Source of the DNA: an uncultured Gallionellaceae bacterium
Lineage (GTDB): Bacteria; Pseudomonadota; Gammaproteobacteria; Burkholderiales; Gallionellaceae
Length of the DNA: 57,545 nucleotides
Reading direction: 5' to 3'
NCBI GenBank assembly: GCA_903847155.1
Contig: CAINCU010000021.1
Span: forward strand, 1 to 57,545
Positions 8,101 through 15,444 of the stretch are shown here, piece after piece (within the stretch, counting starts at the first letter, position 1; each line of letters starts with the position of its first letter). A program made the position numbers and the translations under genes. The notes under the pieces are model-generated. The model saw only the letters and a program-made list of their open reading frames with translations, was not told the DNA's origin and searched no databases.

Positions 8101-8890
8101 GCGCGCCGGACAGACCGTCACCGTATTCAATGCGCTGGTGGACGAAGGCGATGCAGTGTCGCTGCAGAGTTTTGATACGCGCGATGAAGCGCAAGCCGCG
8201 CATCGTCTGGGTTTGCGCCGCATGTTCATGCTGGCGCTGAAAGAGCAGGTGAAATTTCTGGAGAAAAATCTGCCCGGCCTGCAAGCGATGTCGATGCAGT
8301 TTTTGCCGTTCGGTTCGCAGCAGGATCTGCAGCGGCAGATCCTCGCGGTGACGTTTGACCGCTGCTGTTTGAACGAGCCATTGCCCGAAAGCGAAAAGGA
8401 ATTCGCCGCGCGCAGCAAGGACGCGAAAGCGCGTTTGAATCTGGTGGCGCAGGAGATCGCGCGCCTGGTCGGCGCGGTGCTCGCCGAGCATCAAGTATTG
8501 CAAAAAGCCTTGCCCGCGTTCAAGGCGCAGGCACAGGTGCAGCAGGACATCCGCAACCAGTGCGAATGGCTGTTGGGCAAGGAGTGGGTGGCGCGCACGC
8601 CGTTCGAACGCATGCAGCACATGCCGCGTTACTTGAATGCGATCAACGTGCGCCTGGAAAAACTGCGCAGCAATCCGGCGCGCGATGCACAGAATATGGT
8701 GCAGCTAAATCCCTTGCAGCAACAATGGCAACGCAGGCTTGTCGCGCAGCATGGCGAGGCCGATGCGCGGTTGGAAGACTTCGGTTGGATGATGCAGGAA
8801 TTGCGCGTATCGTTGTTTGCGCAGGAGCTGAAGACGCCGGTGATTGTCTCGGTGAAGCGGCTGGAGAAAATATTGGCAGGGTTGAAGTAA
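5141..8890 (+). CDS. hrpA: ATP-dependent RNA helicase HrpA
   Basis: At 1249 aa this is close to the usual length for HrpA (about 1280-1300 aa). In order it has Walker A GETGSGKTTQ (about residues 52-61), the DEAH box IIIDEAHERS (about 146-155), SAT motif LIITSATLD, motif V ATNVAETSLT and motif VI QRAGRCGR. Helicase-associated and OB-fold regions follow, then the long DUF3418 C-terminus. DEAH helicases of this type remodel RNA and have been linked to mRNA processing and stalled ribosomes. ATG 5141 matches the family start; an upstream in-frame TTG 5090 would add 17 aa of unconvincing sequence. An R2 REP doublet begins 8 bp after the stop. Confidence 0.95.
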   Translation: MNPALSPIAQRRLARIQQLSAIEYPADLPVVARREELAQAIEKHQVIIVCGETGSGKTTQLPKICLSLGRGVLGVIGHTQPRRVAARSVAARIAHELKSELGGLVGYKVRFNDKVSSDTCVKLMTDGILLAEIHRDPLLKNYDTIIIDEAHERSLNIDFLLGYLRRMLPRRPDLKLIITSATLDAERFSKHFSGAPILQVSGRTYPVEVRYRPPQQDEEGEWQDVPQAICSALDELSIGGLKGDVLVFLPGEREIRDTAEALRKHQHKGLEILPLFSRLSIAEQDRVFKPASGVRRVVLATNVAETSLTVPNIGYVIDSGLARINRYSVRQKVEQLRIENIARASANQRAGRCGRVMSGVCIRLYDEADFLQRPEFADAEIFRVSLATVILRMSALGLGEVEEFPFIEPPGSRAIADGYQLLQELNAIDDQRQLTPLGHELAKLPLDPKVARLLLAGRQFQCLDEILIIASALALQDPRDRPSERREAADAAHQRFNDERSDFLAYLKLWAWFQDAIKHKKTNKLWANECREKFLSPLRLREWHELHQQLHAQVSEMGIRFNEQPASYEQIHKALLTGLLGNIGCKGVDREPYYLGAREIKFFIASNSVLAKKGAKWVVAAEIVETTKLFARCVARIEPEWLEEVGAHLIKRSYFDAHWEKKAAQVAAWERSTLYGLIINPKKRVHYGPMNVTESREVFIREALVNGEFNTQAPFFAHNQKLIADIEALEHKARRPDVLVDDELIFAFYDERIPAGIHNGAAFEHWRKEAEREQPKLLYLKKDDLMRHEAAGITTEQFPPQMLMNNVSYALAYNFAPGKSDDGVTLTVPQALLNQVSAARCEYLVPGILAEKIAQLVKSLPQKIRRNCVPVPEFAAEFCAAVKPSDTPLLQALARYIREQKQLDVPLDAFRLEQLPAHLLMNFRVMDEHGRQLGMSRNFAALRSEWAPKQTIPPIQSMKTAAPQAKSSGERYTEWRFGDFKPTREEPRAGQTVTVFNALVDEGDAVSLQSFDTRDEAQAAHRLGLRRMFMLALKEQVKFLEKNLPGLQAMSMQFLPFGSQQDLQRQILAVTFDRCCLNEPLPESEKEFAARSKDAKARLNLVAQEIARLVGAVLAEHQVLQKALPAFKAQAQVQQDIRNQCEWLLGKEWVARTPFERMQHMPRYLNAINVRLEKLRSNPARDAQNMVQLNPLQQQWQRRLVAQHGEADARLEDFGWMMQELRVSLFAQELKTPVIVSVKRLEKILAGLK

Positions 8891-8897
8891 TTAAACT

Positions 8898-9009
8898 CCC
8901 TTCTCCCGCAGGCGGGAGAAGGGCTGGGGATGAGGGTCTGTGCGTTGCAGCAAAAGTATTTGTTACTCAACGCCCCTCACCCTAACCCTCTCCCGCCTGC
9001 GGGAGAGGG
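8898..9009. repeat. R2 REP doublet, copy 1
   Basis: Two GC-rich palindromes face each other: 8898-8923 (12-bp arms, 2-base centre, arm CCCTTCTCCCGC) and 8986-9009 (11-bp arms, CCCTCTCCCGC). They are joined by about 62 bp that includes GGGATGAGGGTCT and CCCTCACCCTAACC. The unit recurs nearly unchanged after htpG and is cut by the right edge of the window. It fills the hrpA-mqo gap and ends 20 bp before mqo. The pattern is that of a BIME-like pair of REP elements; it could also act as a 3' mRNA stabiliser for hrpA. Confidence 0.9.
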
Positions 9010-9029
9010 AACTTGAAATGGAATAAATC

Positions 9030-10547
9030 ATGGCGCAAAGAAAAGTCGATGTGTTGCTGGTCGGTGCGGGTGTGATGAGCGCCACGCTGGGCAAGCTGTT
9101 GTCCGAGCTTGATCCTGAATTGAAAATGGTGATGGTGGAGCGCCTGTCGCGCGTGGCGGGCGAAAGCTCGCATGTGTTGAACAACGCGGGTACCGGACAT
9201 GCCGGGAATTGCGAGTTGAATTACACGCCGCAAGAGCCCAACGGCAGTATCAAGATCGACAAGGCGTTGGAGATCGGCGCGGATTTTGAAGTGTCGTTGC
9301 AGTTCTGGTCGTACCTGGTCGATCAGGGGTGCTTCCCCGATCCGGCGAAGTTCATCAATCCGGTGTTCCACCAGAGTTTCGTGTGGGGCGAGGAGAACGT
9401 GGCTTTCCTGCGCCAGCGTTTTCAGGCCATGCGCCAGCATCATTTATTCAAGCAGATGGAATTCAGCGACGACCCCGCCACGCTTAGGGAATGGATGCCG
9501 CTGGTGATGCACCAGCGCGACCCGAAACAGAAAGTCGCCGCCACGCGGGTGAAGCAAGGCTGTGATGTCGATTTCGGTTACCTCACGCGCAGGCTGGTGC
9601 GCGCGCTGCAAAAGTCGCCCAACTTTGAATTGAAAATGAGCCATACCATCGAAAGCCTGCGCCAGCGCGATGACGGGCGCTGGCATGTGCGCATGATGGA
9701 AAACGCCACCAAGAAATCGCACACCATCAACGCCGCGTTCGTGTTCATCGGCGCGGGCGGCGGCGCGCTGCCGCTGCTGCAAAAATCCGGCGCGCCGGAG
9801 GGCGAAGGCTACGGCGGCTTCCCGGTCAGCGGCCAATGGCTGATCTGTCGCAAGCCGGAGATCGTGCGCCAGCACGCGACAAAGGTGTACGGCAAAGCGC
9901 CGGTGGGTGCGCCGCCGATGTCGGTGCCGCACCTCGACGTGCGCATGATAGACGGTGAGCGCGCCTTGCTGTTCGGGCCGTTCGCTAGCGTCACTACCAA
10001 ATTCCTCAAACAGGGGTCGGTATTCGACCTGTTCACCTCGCTTAAAACCAACAACCTCAAACCCATGCTGGCCGTGGCCAGAGACAACCTTGACCTGATG
10101 CGCTATCTGGTGGGCGAAGCGCTTAAATCGCACAAGGACCGGGTGGAAGCGTTACGCGCTTTCTATCCCTTGGCGCGCGAAGAAGATTGGCAACTCGCCT
10201 CCGCCGGGCAGCGCGTACAGATCATCAAAAGCTGCGGTGCATACTGCGGCCAACTGGCCTTCGGCACCGAGATCGTCACCACCAAAGACGGCACGCTGGC
10301 CACCCTGCTCGGCGCCTCGCCCGGCGCCTCCACCGCAGTGCAGGCCATGATCGGCGTGATCGAACGCTGCTTCAAACCTCACATGAAAACCGCCGCGTGG
10401 AAACACAAAATGCAGGAAATGATCCCGTCTTACGGCGAGTCGCTGATTGAGAATGCGGCGTTGGCGGAGCAGGTGCGGCAGCGCACGATGAGTACGCTGC
10501 GGCTGGATGGTAAGAGTCGTGGTGAGGCTGCCGATGAACGCAGTTAA
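9030..10547 (+). CDS. mqo: malate:quinone oxidoreductase
   Basis: The 505-aa product has the length and motifs of the membrane-associated FAD enzyme that oxidises malate to oxaloacetate and reduces quinone, feeding the respiratory chain as an alternative to NAD-dependent malate dehydrogenase. The N-terminal FAD site is VLLVGAGVMSATLGKLL (residues 6-22), followed by ERLSRVAGESSHVLNNAGTGHAGNCELNYTP, here split by its two motifs: the ESS region and the NAGTGHAG region typical of Mqo. The C-terminus has GASPGASTAV. There is no signal peptide or helix. A decayed piece of its own 3' region, near codons 430-452, recurs at 11221-11290. An R1 repeat lies 16 bp after the stop. Confidence 0.95.
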   Translation: MAQRKVDVLLVGAGVMSATLGKLLSELDPELKMVMVERLSRVAGESSHVLNNAGTGHAGNCELNYTPQEPNGSIKIDKALEIGADFEVSLQFWSYLVDQGCFPDPAKFINPVFHQSFVWGEENVAFLRQRFQAMRQHHLFKQMEFSDDPATLREWMPLVMHQRDPKQKVAATRVKQGCDVDFGYLTRRLVRALQKSPNFELKMSHTIESLRQRDDGRWHVRMMENATKKSHTINAAFVFIGAGGGALPLLQKSGAPEGEGYGGFPVSGQWLICRKPEIVRQHATKVYGKAPVGAPPMSVPHLDVRMIDGERALLFGPFASVTTKFLKQGSVFDLFTSLKTNNLKPMLAVARDNLDLMRYLVGEALKSHKDRVEALRAFYPLAREEDWQLASAGQRVQIIKSCGAYCGQLAFGTEIVTTKDGTLATLLGASPGASTAVQAMIGVIERCFKPHMKTAAWKHKMQEMIPSYGESLIENAALAEQVRQRTMSTLRLDGKSRGEAADERS

Positions 10548-10563
10548 TCCAACAGCGCACCCC

Positions 10564-10650
10564 ATGAAGATGCCCGTCAATAGGCGTTCTACATCATGCT
10601 ATTGATGGAGATTGGCGTGGATATTGGCTTGCGGGCAAGGTCAATATTGG
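10564..10650 (+). repeat. R1 dispersed repeat, copy b
   Basis: The left arm GAAGATGCCCGTCAATAGGC is followed by an ACATCAT centre, GGAGATTGGCGTGGATATTG and the right end GCTTGCGGGCAAGG. It begins 16 bp after the mqo stop. A second, altered copy of the same stretch together with mqo 3' sequence lies at 11293-11393, so b and c are paralogous by local duplication rather than by independent insertion. Confidence 0.8.
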
Positions 10651-10754
10651 TCGCGAGTCTGACGCGGAATACGGATCTGCTGTGGGAGTTCAACGAAAAA
10701 TTTGGCATTGACCGGAGTGCGGCGGTCATGAATACTTTAATCCATGCGCTTTAA
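10596..10754 (+). pseudogene. 52-codon open frame, possible C-terminal gene remnant fused to R1
   Basis: An ATG inside R1 copy b opens a frame that leaves the repeat at about codon 18 and reads LVASLTRNTDLLWEFNEKFG followed by IDRSAAVMNTLIHAL and TAA at 10752-10754. The part beyond the repeat has the composition of a natural helical C-terminus. It may be the tail of a lost gene now joined to the repeat, or chance. No family is recognised and no good ribosome site precedes the ATG. Confidence 0.25.
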
Positions 10755-10766
10755 TTGCCTATCCTT

Positions 10767-11213
10767 ATGACGAACTTCTGGACGTGGGCCTCTATCGTCG
10801 GGTTGTCGATGACTCCCAACCTGATACTGGGGCCATCGGCGGCGGTCGGCGTGGGCATCGCGGCGCACTTCAACCCGTGGGTCCTGCTGCCTGTGGTCGC
10901 GCTGGCGGGCTATGTCGAGGGGCTAGTCCTCGCTTGGCTCGCCGGCGAGAGCACGCAGATCGGTTTCATCAGTCGCTGGGTCGCGCGCATGCGCACGCCG
11001 CGGAGCGTGGCGCTCGCCAACAAGTGGGGAGTCTGGGGCGGCCTCACCCTCGGCTGCGCCGTAGTCGGACAGGAGCCGATCCTGGTGGCGTTGCGCTGGC
11101 TGGGCGTCGACATGCGCCGGATCTGGTTGCCGCTGGCGGTCAGCAACGCAGCCTTCGCGGTCATCTACTACGCGGTCATATGGTTCGGCCTCGACCAGAT
11201 CTCGAATCTCTGA
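10767..11213 (+). CDS. small multi-spanning membrane protein, possibly of the small multidrug-export/DedA-like type
   Basis: The 148-aa product has about four hydrophobic segments: WTWASIVGLSM...LILGPSAAVGVGIA near the start, VLLPVVALAGYVEGLVLAWLA, GGLTLGCAVVGQEPILVALRWLG and LPLAVSNAAFAVIYYAVIWFG. Between helices two and three lies a basic loop (RWVARMRTPRSVALANKWG) of the kind seen in DedA and PF06695 proteins. It would sit in the inner membrane; the substrate is unknown. ATG 10767 is preferred to TTG 10755. The gene is sandwiched between two partial copies of a segment made of mqo 3' sequence plus R1, so it may have arrived with, or been trapped by, that rearrangement. Confidence 0.65.
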   Translation: MTNFWTWASIVGLSMTPNLILGPSAAVGVGIAAHFNPWVLLPVVALAGYVEGLVLAWLAGESTQIGFISRWVARMRTPRSVALANKWGVWGGLTLGCAVVGQEPILVALRWLGVDMRRIWLPLAVSNAAFAVIYYAVIWFGLDQISNL

Positions 11214-11220
11214 ACCTACC

Positions 11221-11290
11221 CTGCCCGGTGCCTCCACCTGCGGTGCAGGCCATGCTAGGCGTGATCGACGCAGCTTCAAACCCCAATGAG
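11221..11290 (+). pseudogene. decayed duplicate of an internal mqo 3' fragment
   Basis: Bases 11223-11290 align with 10319-10385 inside mqo. Shared blocks include GCCTCCACC, GTGCAGGCCATG, GGCGTGATCGA and GCTTCAAACC, interrupted by small indels that break the frame. An R1 copy follows within a few bases, as R1 follows mqo itself, though 170 bp of the true mqo end is missing here. This is a non-functional remnant of a local duplication. Confidence 0.75.
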
Positions 11291-11292
11291 TG

Positions 11293-11393
11293 TAGATGAT
11301 GTCAATAGGCGTTCTGCATCATGCGCTTGATGGAGATGCCTGTACTGAGCCTGTCGAAGTGGCCGTGGATATTGGTTTGCGGGCAAGTTCAAC
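11293..11393 (+). repeat. R1 dispersed repeat, copy c, carrying a second short repeat
   Basis: GTCAATAGGCGTTCTGCATC and the end GATATTGGTTTGCGGGCAAG match copy b. Between them, after GGAGATG, about 24 bp (11339-11362) containing TACTGAGCCTGTCGAAG are present that no other R1 copy has. That short sequence is a familiar dispersed motif near inverted repeats in many bacteria. Similarity to the region after copy b continues weakly to about 11425. Confidence 0.7.
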
Positions 11394-11600
11394 ATAGATT
11401 GCAAGGCTGAATTTGGTGCGCCAGAAGAGAGGTTATTGCACTACTTTGAGTGTCTGCCACACCCAAAAGGAGACGTTCAAAATCTAAGTTTCAATGATAA
11501 TTGAACGTCGCTTCCTAACCCAAACGCGACGGTCAGCAATGTATTTTCATTCCCCTGAAGCGGCCAATCAATTTTGCAAGAATTGATGAGCAGGATAAAT
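11394..11600. other. non-coding stretch at the left edge of the stress-gene block
   Basis: There is no convincing gene here. The sequence becomes visibly richer in A and T than the mqo side. It contains GACGTTCAAAATCTAAG and, further on, TAATTGAACGTC, a loose inverted repeat (GACGTTCAA / TTGAACGTC, about 11472-11510) that could form a hairpin downstream of the leftward hemerythrin gene. Otherwise I see nothing. Confidence 0.4.
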
Positions 11601-11701
11601 CTATTCGGCCTCGCTTTTGAATTCTATCTTTAATGGAAAATCGGAAATTGCATAATGCACAAATTGCCCTCCCAGTTCTGTCAACTCGTAAACACCAACT
11701 T
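11601..11701 (-). pseudogene. C-terminal remnant of an unrecognised gene
   Basis: On the minus strand, directly after the hemerythrin stop and in another frame, the sequence reads VGVYELTELGGQFVHYAISD then FPLKIEFKSEAE and a stop at 11601-11603. This has the look of a conserved winged-helix-like C-terminus (YELTELG). It has no start of its own. It may be the tail of a gene replaced or cut when the hemerythrin gene came to lie here. Confidence 0.35.
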
Positions 11702-11702
11702 G

Positions 11703-12131
11703 TCATCTACTCCCGGTACCGGCTTGACGAAATTCAGCATACTTTACATCTTCATTTTTGAAGTGTTCTACCAGAATATTTTTTATTGTTATTCCAACCC
11801 TCATCCAAGATGAGTCAGAGCCGTATGGTATAAATCCATCCTTGATTTCTTGCATTGCTTTCAAAATATGTACATGTAGCCTAGCATGACTTGTTGTTTC
11901 GGAATATTGCCATTCCTTAAACAACTTTTCTTCTTTGCTAAAATGCCGTATTGCTTCGTCGATAATAAGTTGTAAATGCCGCTTGATTTCAGTCGGATCC
12001 TTTCCTTCTGTGATGGACCGATTAAATTCATTAATTGAAAAAATGATCGGCTTGTGATCCTCGTCAATTTCTGGAATACCTACATTCATCTCATCGTTCC
12101 AAGTAAATGTCAAAGTAGGTTTTTTAGGCAT
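11703..12131 (-). CDS. bacteriohemerythrin
   Basis: This 142-aa cytoplasmic protein binds O2 at a non-heme di-iron site in a four-helix bundle. The family motifs are all present: WNDEMNVGIPEIDEDHKPI at the start (first His), an HFSKEEKL segment, HARLHVHIL and EHFKNEDVKYAEF near the end (His and Asp ligands). A Shine-Dalgarno AAGGAGA lies 8-9 bp before ATG 12131. It is the last gene of a leftward set (catalase, OmpA-like lipoprotein, H+-ATPase, hemerythrin), 114 bp from the ATPase stop. Possible roles are O2 delivery, storage or sensing in a microaerobe. Its short C-terminal tail (RQAGTGSR) may have been altered at a junction with the adjacent remnant. Confidence 0.9.
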   Translation of the reverse strand: MPKKPTLTFTWNDEMNVGIPEIDEDHKPIIFSINEFNRSITEGKDPTEIKRHLQLIIDEAIRHFSKEEKLFKEWQYSETTSHARLHVHILKAMQEIKDGFIPYGSDSSWMRVGITIKNILVEHFKNEDVKYAEFRQAGTGSR

Positions 12132-12245
12132 AATTCTTGTCTCCTTACCAATATGATCAAATCACATAGGGGTCTCAATCGGGATCATGTTCACTGTATG
12201 CCGTTATTTTTTCATCTGCATAAATGGCAAATCAGACAGGTGTTT

Positions 12246-14693
12246 TTAAGCCAACGCCGAAGGAACACGCCACTTGATCATCGCAACCTTCACCGAGTCA
12301 TTCACGACCAGGCACGCCACCATCGCATATACAAAAATCACCAGCGTCTGCCAGCCGGGTATTGGCATAAGTCCCGGGATCCCCACGAACGTCAGCACGG
12401 TACCAATAAGTGCAACCGAAGTGATGGACAGCACCAGAGTCCTGCTCGGCATCGTCGCCCAGAAGCGGCGGCGCTCACGCGCGGACACAATGGAAAACAC
12501 TGCCATGTAAAGCAGCGTCAGAAAGCTGAAAGTGTAGAGAGCATTATCGTTGGTTGCCAAACCAAAACGCGACCAGCCTATCCACAACAGCAGCAGAGCT
12601 TCAACGACCATCGCAATGCCCATCACTACGGATACCGTGATGAAGCCGCCGATGTTCCAGGTCTCCGGTTTGCTGGAGGGTCGAACGTGGTCGGAGGCAA
12701 GCGCGATCTTCGCGAAGTCCGTCATGAACACCAGCAGCAGCATGGCAAAAGCGGAAACGACAAATTTTCCGGTTAACACAAACGCGACAGCGACAAAGCC
12801 CGCTTTCAGAATCGTGCGGCTGATCTTGTTGATGACCCACGTCAGAATGCGCTGGTAGATCGTCCGTCCCTGCTCGACCAGTGCCACGATGTTGGTCAGT
12901 CCCGGTTCGGTCAAGACAACGCTCGCCGCACCCTTGGCGACATCGGTCGCGCTGCTGACCGCAATGCCTACTTCGGCTTGGCGCAGCGCGGGCGCATCGT
13001 TTACGCCATCGCCCGTCATGCCGGTCACATGTCCCGCAGCTTGCAGGTGCTGCACCACAATGTATTTATCTTCGGGATACACCTCGGCAAAACCGTCGGC
13101 ATCCGCCAGCAAGTCAACCGCTTTATTACCAGCCTGTGCGTTCGCCGCCTTCAAATCCGACACGCGCTGAATGTTGGACAGTCCCACTCCTTGCGCGATT
13201 TCTCTGGCAATCGCCAGCGCATCGCCAGTGAGCATCTTTACCGAAACGCCGAGGTCGTGAAGTGTGGCGATAAGTTGCTTGGCATCAGGTCGTGGCGGGT
13301 CAAACAAGGTTACCAACCCAAGCAGTACGGGGGTGCCCGTTTCCGAACCGCGCGCCACCGCCAGTGTGCGGTATCCCTTCAATGCCGACTCGCTGACCCG
13401 TGTTTCCAGCGCTTCGATCGCCACAGGCTGGAGTCCGCAAGCTTCGGCGACGGTTCGCACTGCACCTTTCATCACGCGCAGGCGCTGGCCATTCTGTTCA
13501 ACAACAGCTTCAGTCCGTCGGTTGGTTGCATCAAACGGCGTAAAGGATATGGGCGTGACAGCACCCGTGTTATCCTGGACGTGGCGCTCTTTTGCGGCGG
13601 CAAGAAAGGCCAGGTCTATCGGGTCCTGGTTGGATTCTTGCGAGGCGAGCGCGGCAGCCAGTAACACCTCGGATTCAGTGGCCTGCTCCAACGGGATCAC
13701 GCCGGTGACGGCCAACTGGTTCATGGTGATCGTGCCCGTTTTATCCACGCACAGCACGTCCATCGTCGCTGCATCTTCCGTGGCGCTGAGGCGCGTGACC
13801 AGCACGCCGCGCTTGGCCAGTTCTTTCGCGCCGACTGCCATACTGACCGTGAACATCACGGGCAGAGCGACCGGCACCGCACTCATCAACAGCACCAGCA
13901 TGAGCGGAACCATTTCGAGTAGCGGCACGTGCCTCATCAGCGACAAAACGACTACCACGCCGAGCAACGCGCCGACAATGGCGAACAACCAACGCACCAC
14001 ATTAGCCACCACCGCTTCAATATGGAGCTTCGGACGCGCTTCCTGCACGAGTTGTGTGGTGCGACCAAAGAAGGTGTTCGCCCCGGTCAGTATGACCACA
14101 CCGTTGCCTTCTCCGCGACGCACGACTGAACCAGCAGAGACCACATCGGAGGTCTCCTTGTTTGCGTTCTTCGATTCGCCGGTAAGGGCGGATTGGTCAA
14201 TACTTAATGTACCGCTGAGAAGTTTAATATCAGCCGGAATGATGTCGCCCGAGCGCACGCGGATGATGTCGCCGGGAACCAGTTCTCGTGCGGTAATGAC
14301 TTGCCATGCTGCCACGCGCAGCACGCGCGCGCTGACCTGTAAGCGTTGACGCAAAGTTTCCACGACACCGGCGGCTCTGCGTTCCTGCATGAAGCTCAAC
14401 ACGGCATTGACAATCAACAGCGCGCTGACCACCGCGAGATCGGCATACTTTCCGAGGAATGCCGACAGCACCATAATCATTTCGAGCATCCAGGCAGAAA
14501 TGCCCCAGAACTTGCCGAGAAACAATAGAACCGGATGTTCTTTTTTTTCGGCCACTTCGTTGTAGCCGTGCTCTTTGCGGCGTGATTCAACTTCCGTGTG
14601 CGTGAGTCCGGTTTCAGGGCTCGTGCTAAGCATTGCAAGCGTAGTCGGGATGGATGCAGAGGCGAAATCAAATGTCTTGTTTGTCGACTGCAT
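12246..14693 (-). CDS. plasma-membrane proton-efflux P-type ATPase (type IIIA)
   Basis: From ATG 14693 the protein is 815 aa, a typical length for bacterial relatives of the plant and fungal plasma-membrane H+-ATPase. It has the actuator motif LTGES (about residues 170-174), the phosphorylation site VDKTGTITMN (Asp 317) and the hinge MTGDGVNDAPAL, with about ten membrane helices (two pairs at the N-terminal third, six at the end). It pumps protons outward at ATP cost and would help against acid or build proton-motive force. The N-terminal cation ATPase domain begins LTHTEVESRRKEHGYNEV. An in-frame TTG 14786 would add 31 aa; neither start has a convincing ribosome site. Confidence 0.9.
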   Translation of the reverse strand: MQSTNKTFDFASASIPTTLAMLSTSPETGLTHTEVESRRKEHGYNEVAEKKEHPVLLFLGKFWGISAWMLEMIMVLSAFLGKYADLAVVSALLIVNAVLSFMQERRAAGVVETLRQRLQVSARVLRVAAWQVITARELVPGDIIRVRSGDIIPADIKLLSGTLSIDQSALTGESKNANKETSDVVSAGSVVRRGEGNGVVILTGANTFFGRTTQLVQEARPKLHIEAVVANVVRWLFAIVGALLGVVVVLSLMRHVPLLEMVPLMLVLLMSAVPVALPVMFTVSMAVGAKELAKRGVLVTRLSATEDAATMDVLCVDKTGTITMNQLAVTGVIPLEQATESEVLLAAALASQESNQDPIDLAFLAAAKERHVQDNTGAVTPISFTPFDATNRRTEAVVEQNGQRLRVMKGAVRTVAEACGLQPVAIEALETRVSESALKGYRTLAVARGSETGTPVLLGLVTLFDPPRPDAKQLIATLHDLGVSVKMLTGDALAIAREIAQGVGLSNIQRVSDLKAANAQAGNKAVDLLADADGFAEVYPEDKYIVVQHLQAAGHVTGMTGDGVNDAPALRQAEVGIAVSSATDVAKGAASVVLTEPGLTNIVALVEQGRTIYQRILTWVINKISRTILKAGFVAVAFVLTGKFVVSAFAMLLLVFMTDFAKIALASDHVRPSSKPETWNIGGFITVSVVMGIAMVVEALLLLWIGWSRFGLATNDNALYTFSFLTLLYMAVFSIVSARERRRFWATMPSRTLVLSITSVALIGTVLTFVGIPGLMPIPGWQTLVIFVYAMVACLVVNDSVKVAMIKWRVPSALA

Positions 14694-14810
14694 AATTTTC
14701 AGAAATGGTGTTCCGAATTCCTTCGAGGTCAGTTGTTTTGCGAAGACTACCGCTGAATTCAAATTTACAGTGATAATCCTTTGCAAATCCCAATTGATGG
14801 CACCAATGAC

Positions 14811-15338
14811 TCAACCAAGTTTATAAACAAAATCGACCCGACGATTTTCTTTCCAGCATTTTTCCGTATGGCACAACAGCCTAGGTTTTTCTTTTCCATA
14901 ACTAATCATCAAGATTTGATCACTTGGCACACCTAAATTAACGAGGCTCATCCGAACTGCATTTGCCCGTCTATCTCCGAGTTCATAGTTATATTCGATA
15001 GTCCCTCGCTCGTCAGCATTTCCTTCCAAAGTTACATGATCATTTTTATGGCCTATAAGGAATTCAGCCTCTTTCTTGATCACTTCCTGGTATTCAGGCT
15101 TGATTGCGTACATGTCAAAGTCGAAGTAGTCACTGTGTTTTTCAAGTTGTTGAACTTCAGACGTCAAGCTGCTCACATCAATACTCTGAGTAGGAACAAA
15201 AGATGCGGTTGCAGCCGGTACAGATGACGATGTGGGAGCGGCTTCTTCAGACACCGAGATTTGTGAGACATTCGTTTTAGGTGTTGAAGAGCAAGCAGCA
15301 ACGACTAGAATAATTAAAATGGCAATTATTGTTCTCAT
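14811..15338 (-). CDS. OmpA/Pal-like peptidoglycan-binding lipoprotein
   Basis: This 175-aa protein starts at ATG 15338, fixed by a strong GAGGAGGTGTG ribosome site; an upstream in-frame start would place that site inside the gene. The N-terminus RTIIAILIILVVAACSS is a lipoprotein signal with lipobox VAAC. After a Ser/Thr/Pro-rich linker comes the OmpA C-terminal domain: FDFDMYAIKPEYQ, VTLEGNADERGTIEYNYELG, DRRANAVRMSLVNLGV and CWKENRRVDFVY. It would anchor the outer membrane to peptidoglycan. The C-terminal loop has two cysteines (LLCHTEKCW) as in Pal homologues. A perfect AT-rich palindrome AATTGATCAATT at 15362-15373 lies just upstream and could be an operator. No tol genes are nearby, so it is probably an accessory Pal-like protein. 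Confidence 0.9.
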   Translation of the reverse strand: MRTIIAILIILVVAACSSTPKTNVSQISVSEEAAPTSSSVPAATASFVPTQSIDVSSLTSEVQQLEKHSDYFDFDMYAIKPEYQEVIKKEAEFLIGHKNDHVTLEGNADERGTIEYNYELGDRRANAVRMSLVNLGVPSDQILMISYGKEKPRLLCHTEKCWKENRRVDFVYKLG

Positions 15339-15444
15339 GACACACCTCCTCAATCAATATTAATTGATCAATTACTTGAAACGTGTGGCGATGTGACAAG
15401 GCATTAGCTTATTAGTTGCATCAGATTTGAAGATGCTAATACGT

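Noticed and set aside
6641-8620. A 659-codon minus-strand open frame across hrpA
   Set aside because: Same reason: low-information His/Arg/Gln-rich composition opposite conserved helicase sequence.
12054-12776. A 240-codon rightward frame over the hemerythrin start and ATPase end
   Set aside because: It is antisense to two conserved genes and has a shadow-like composition.
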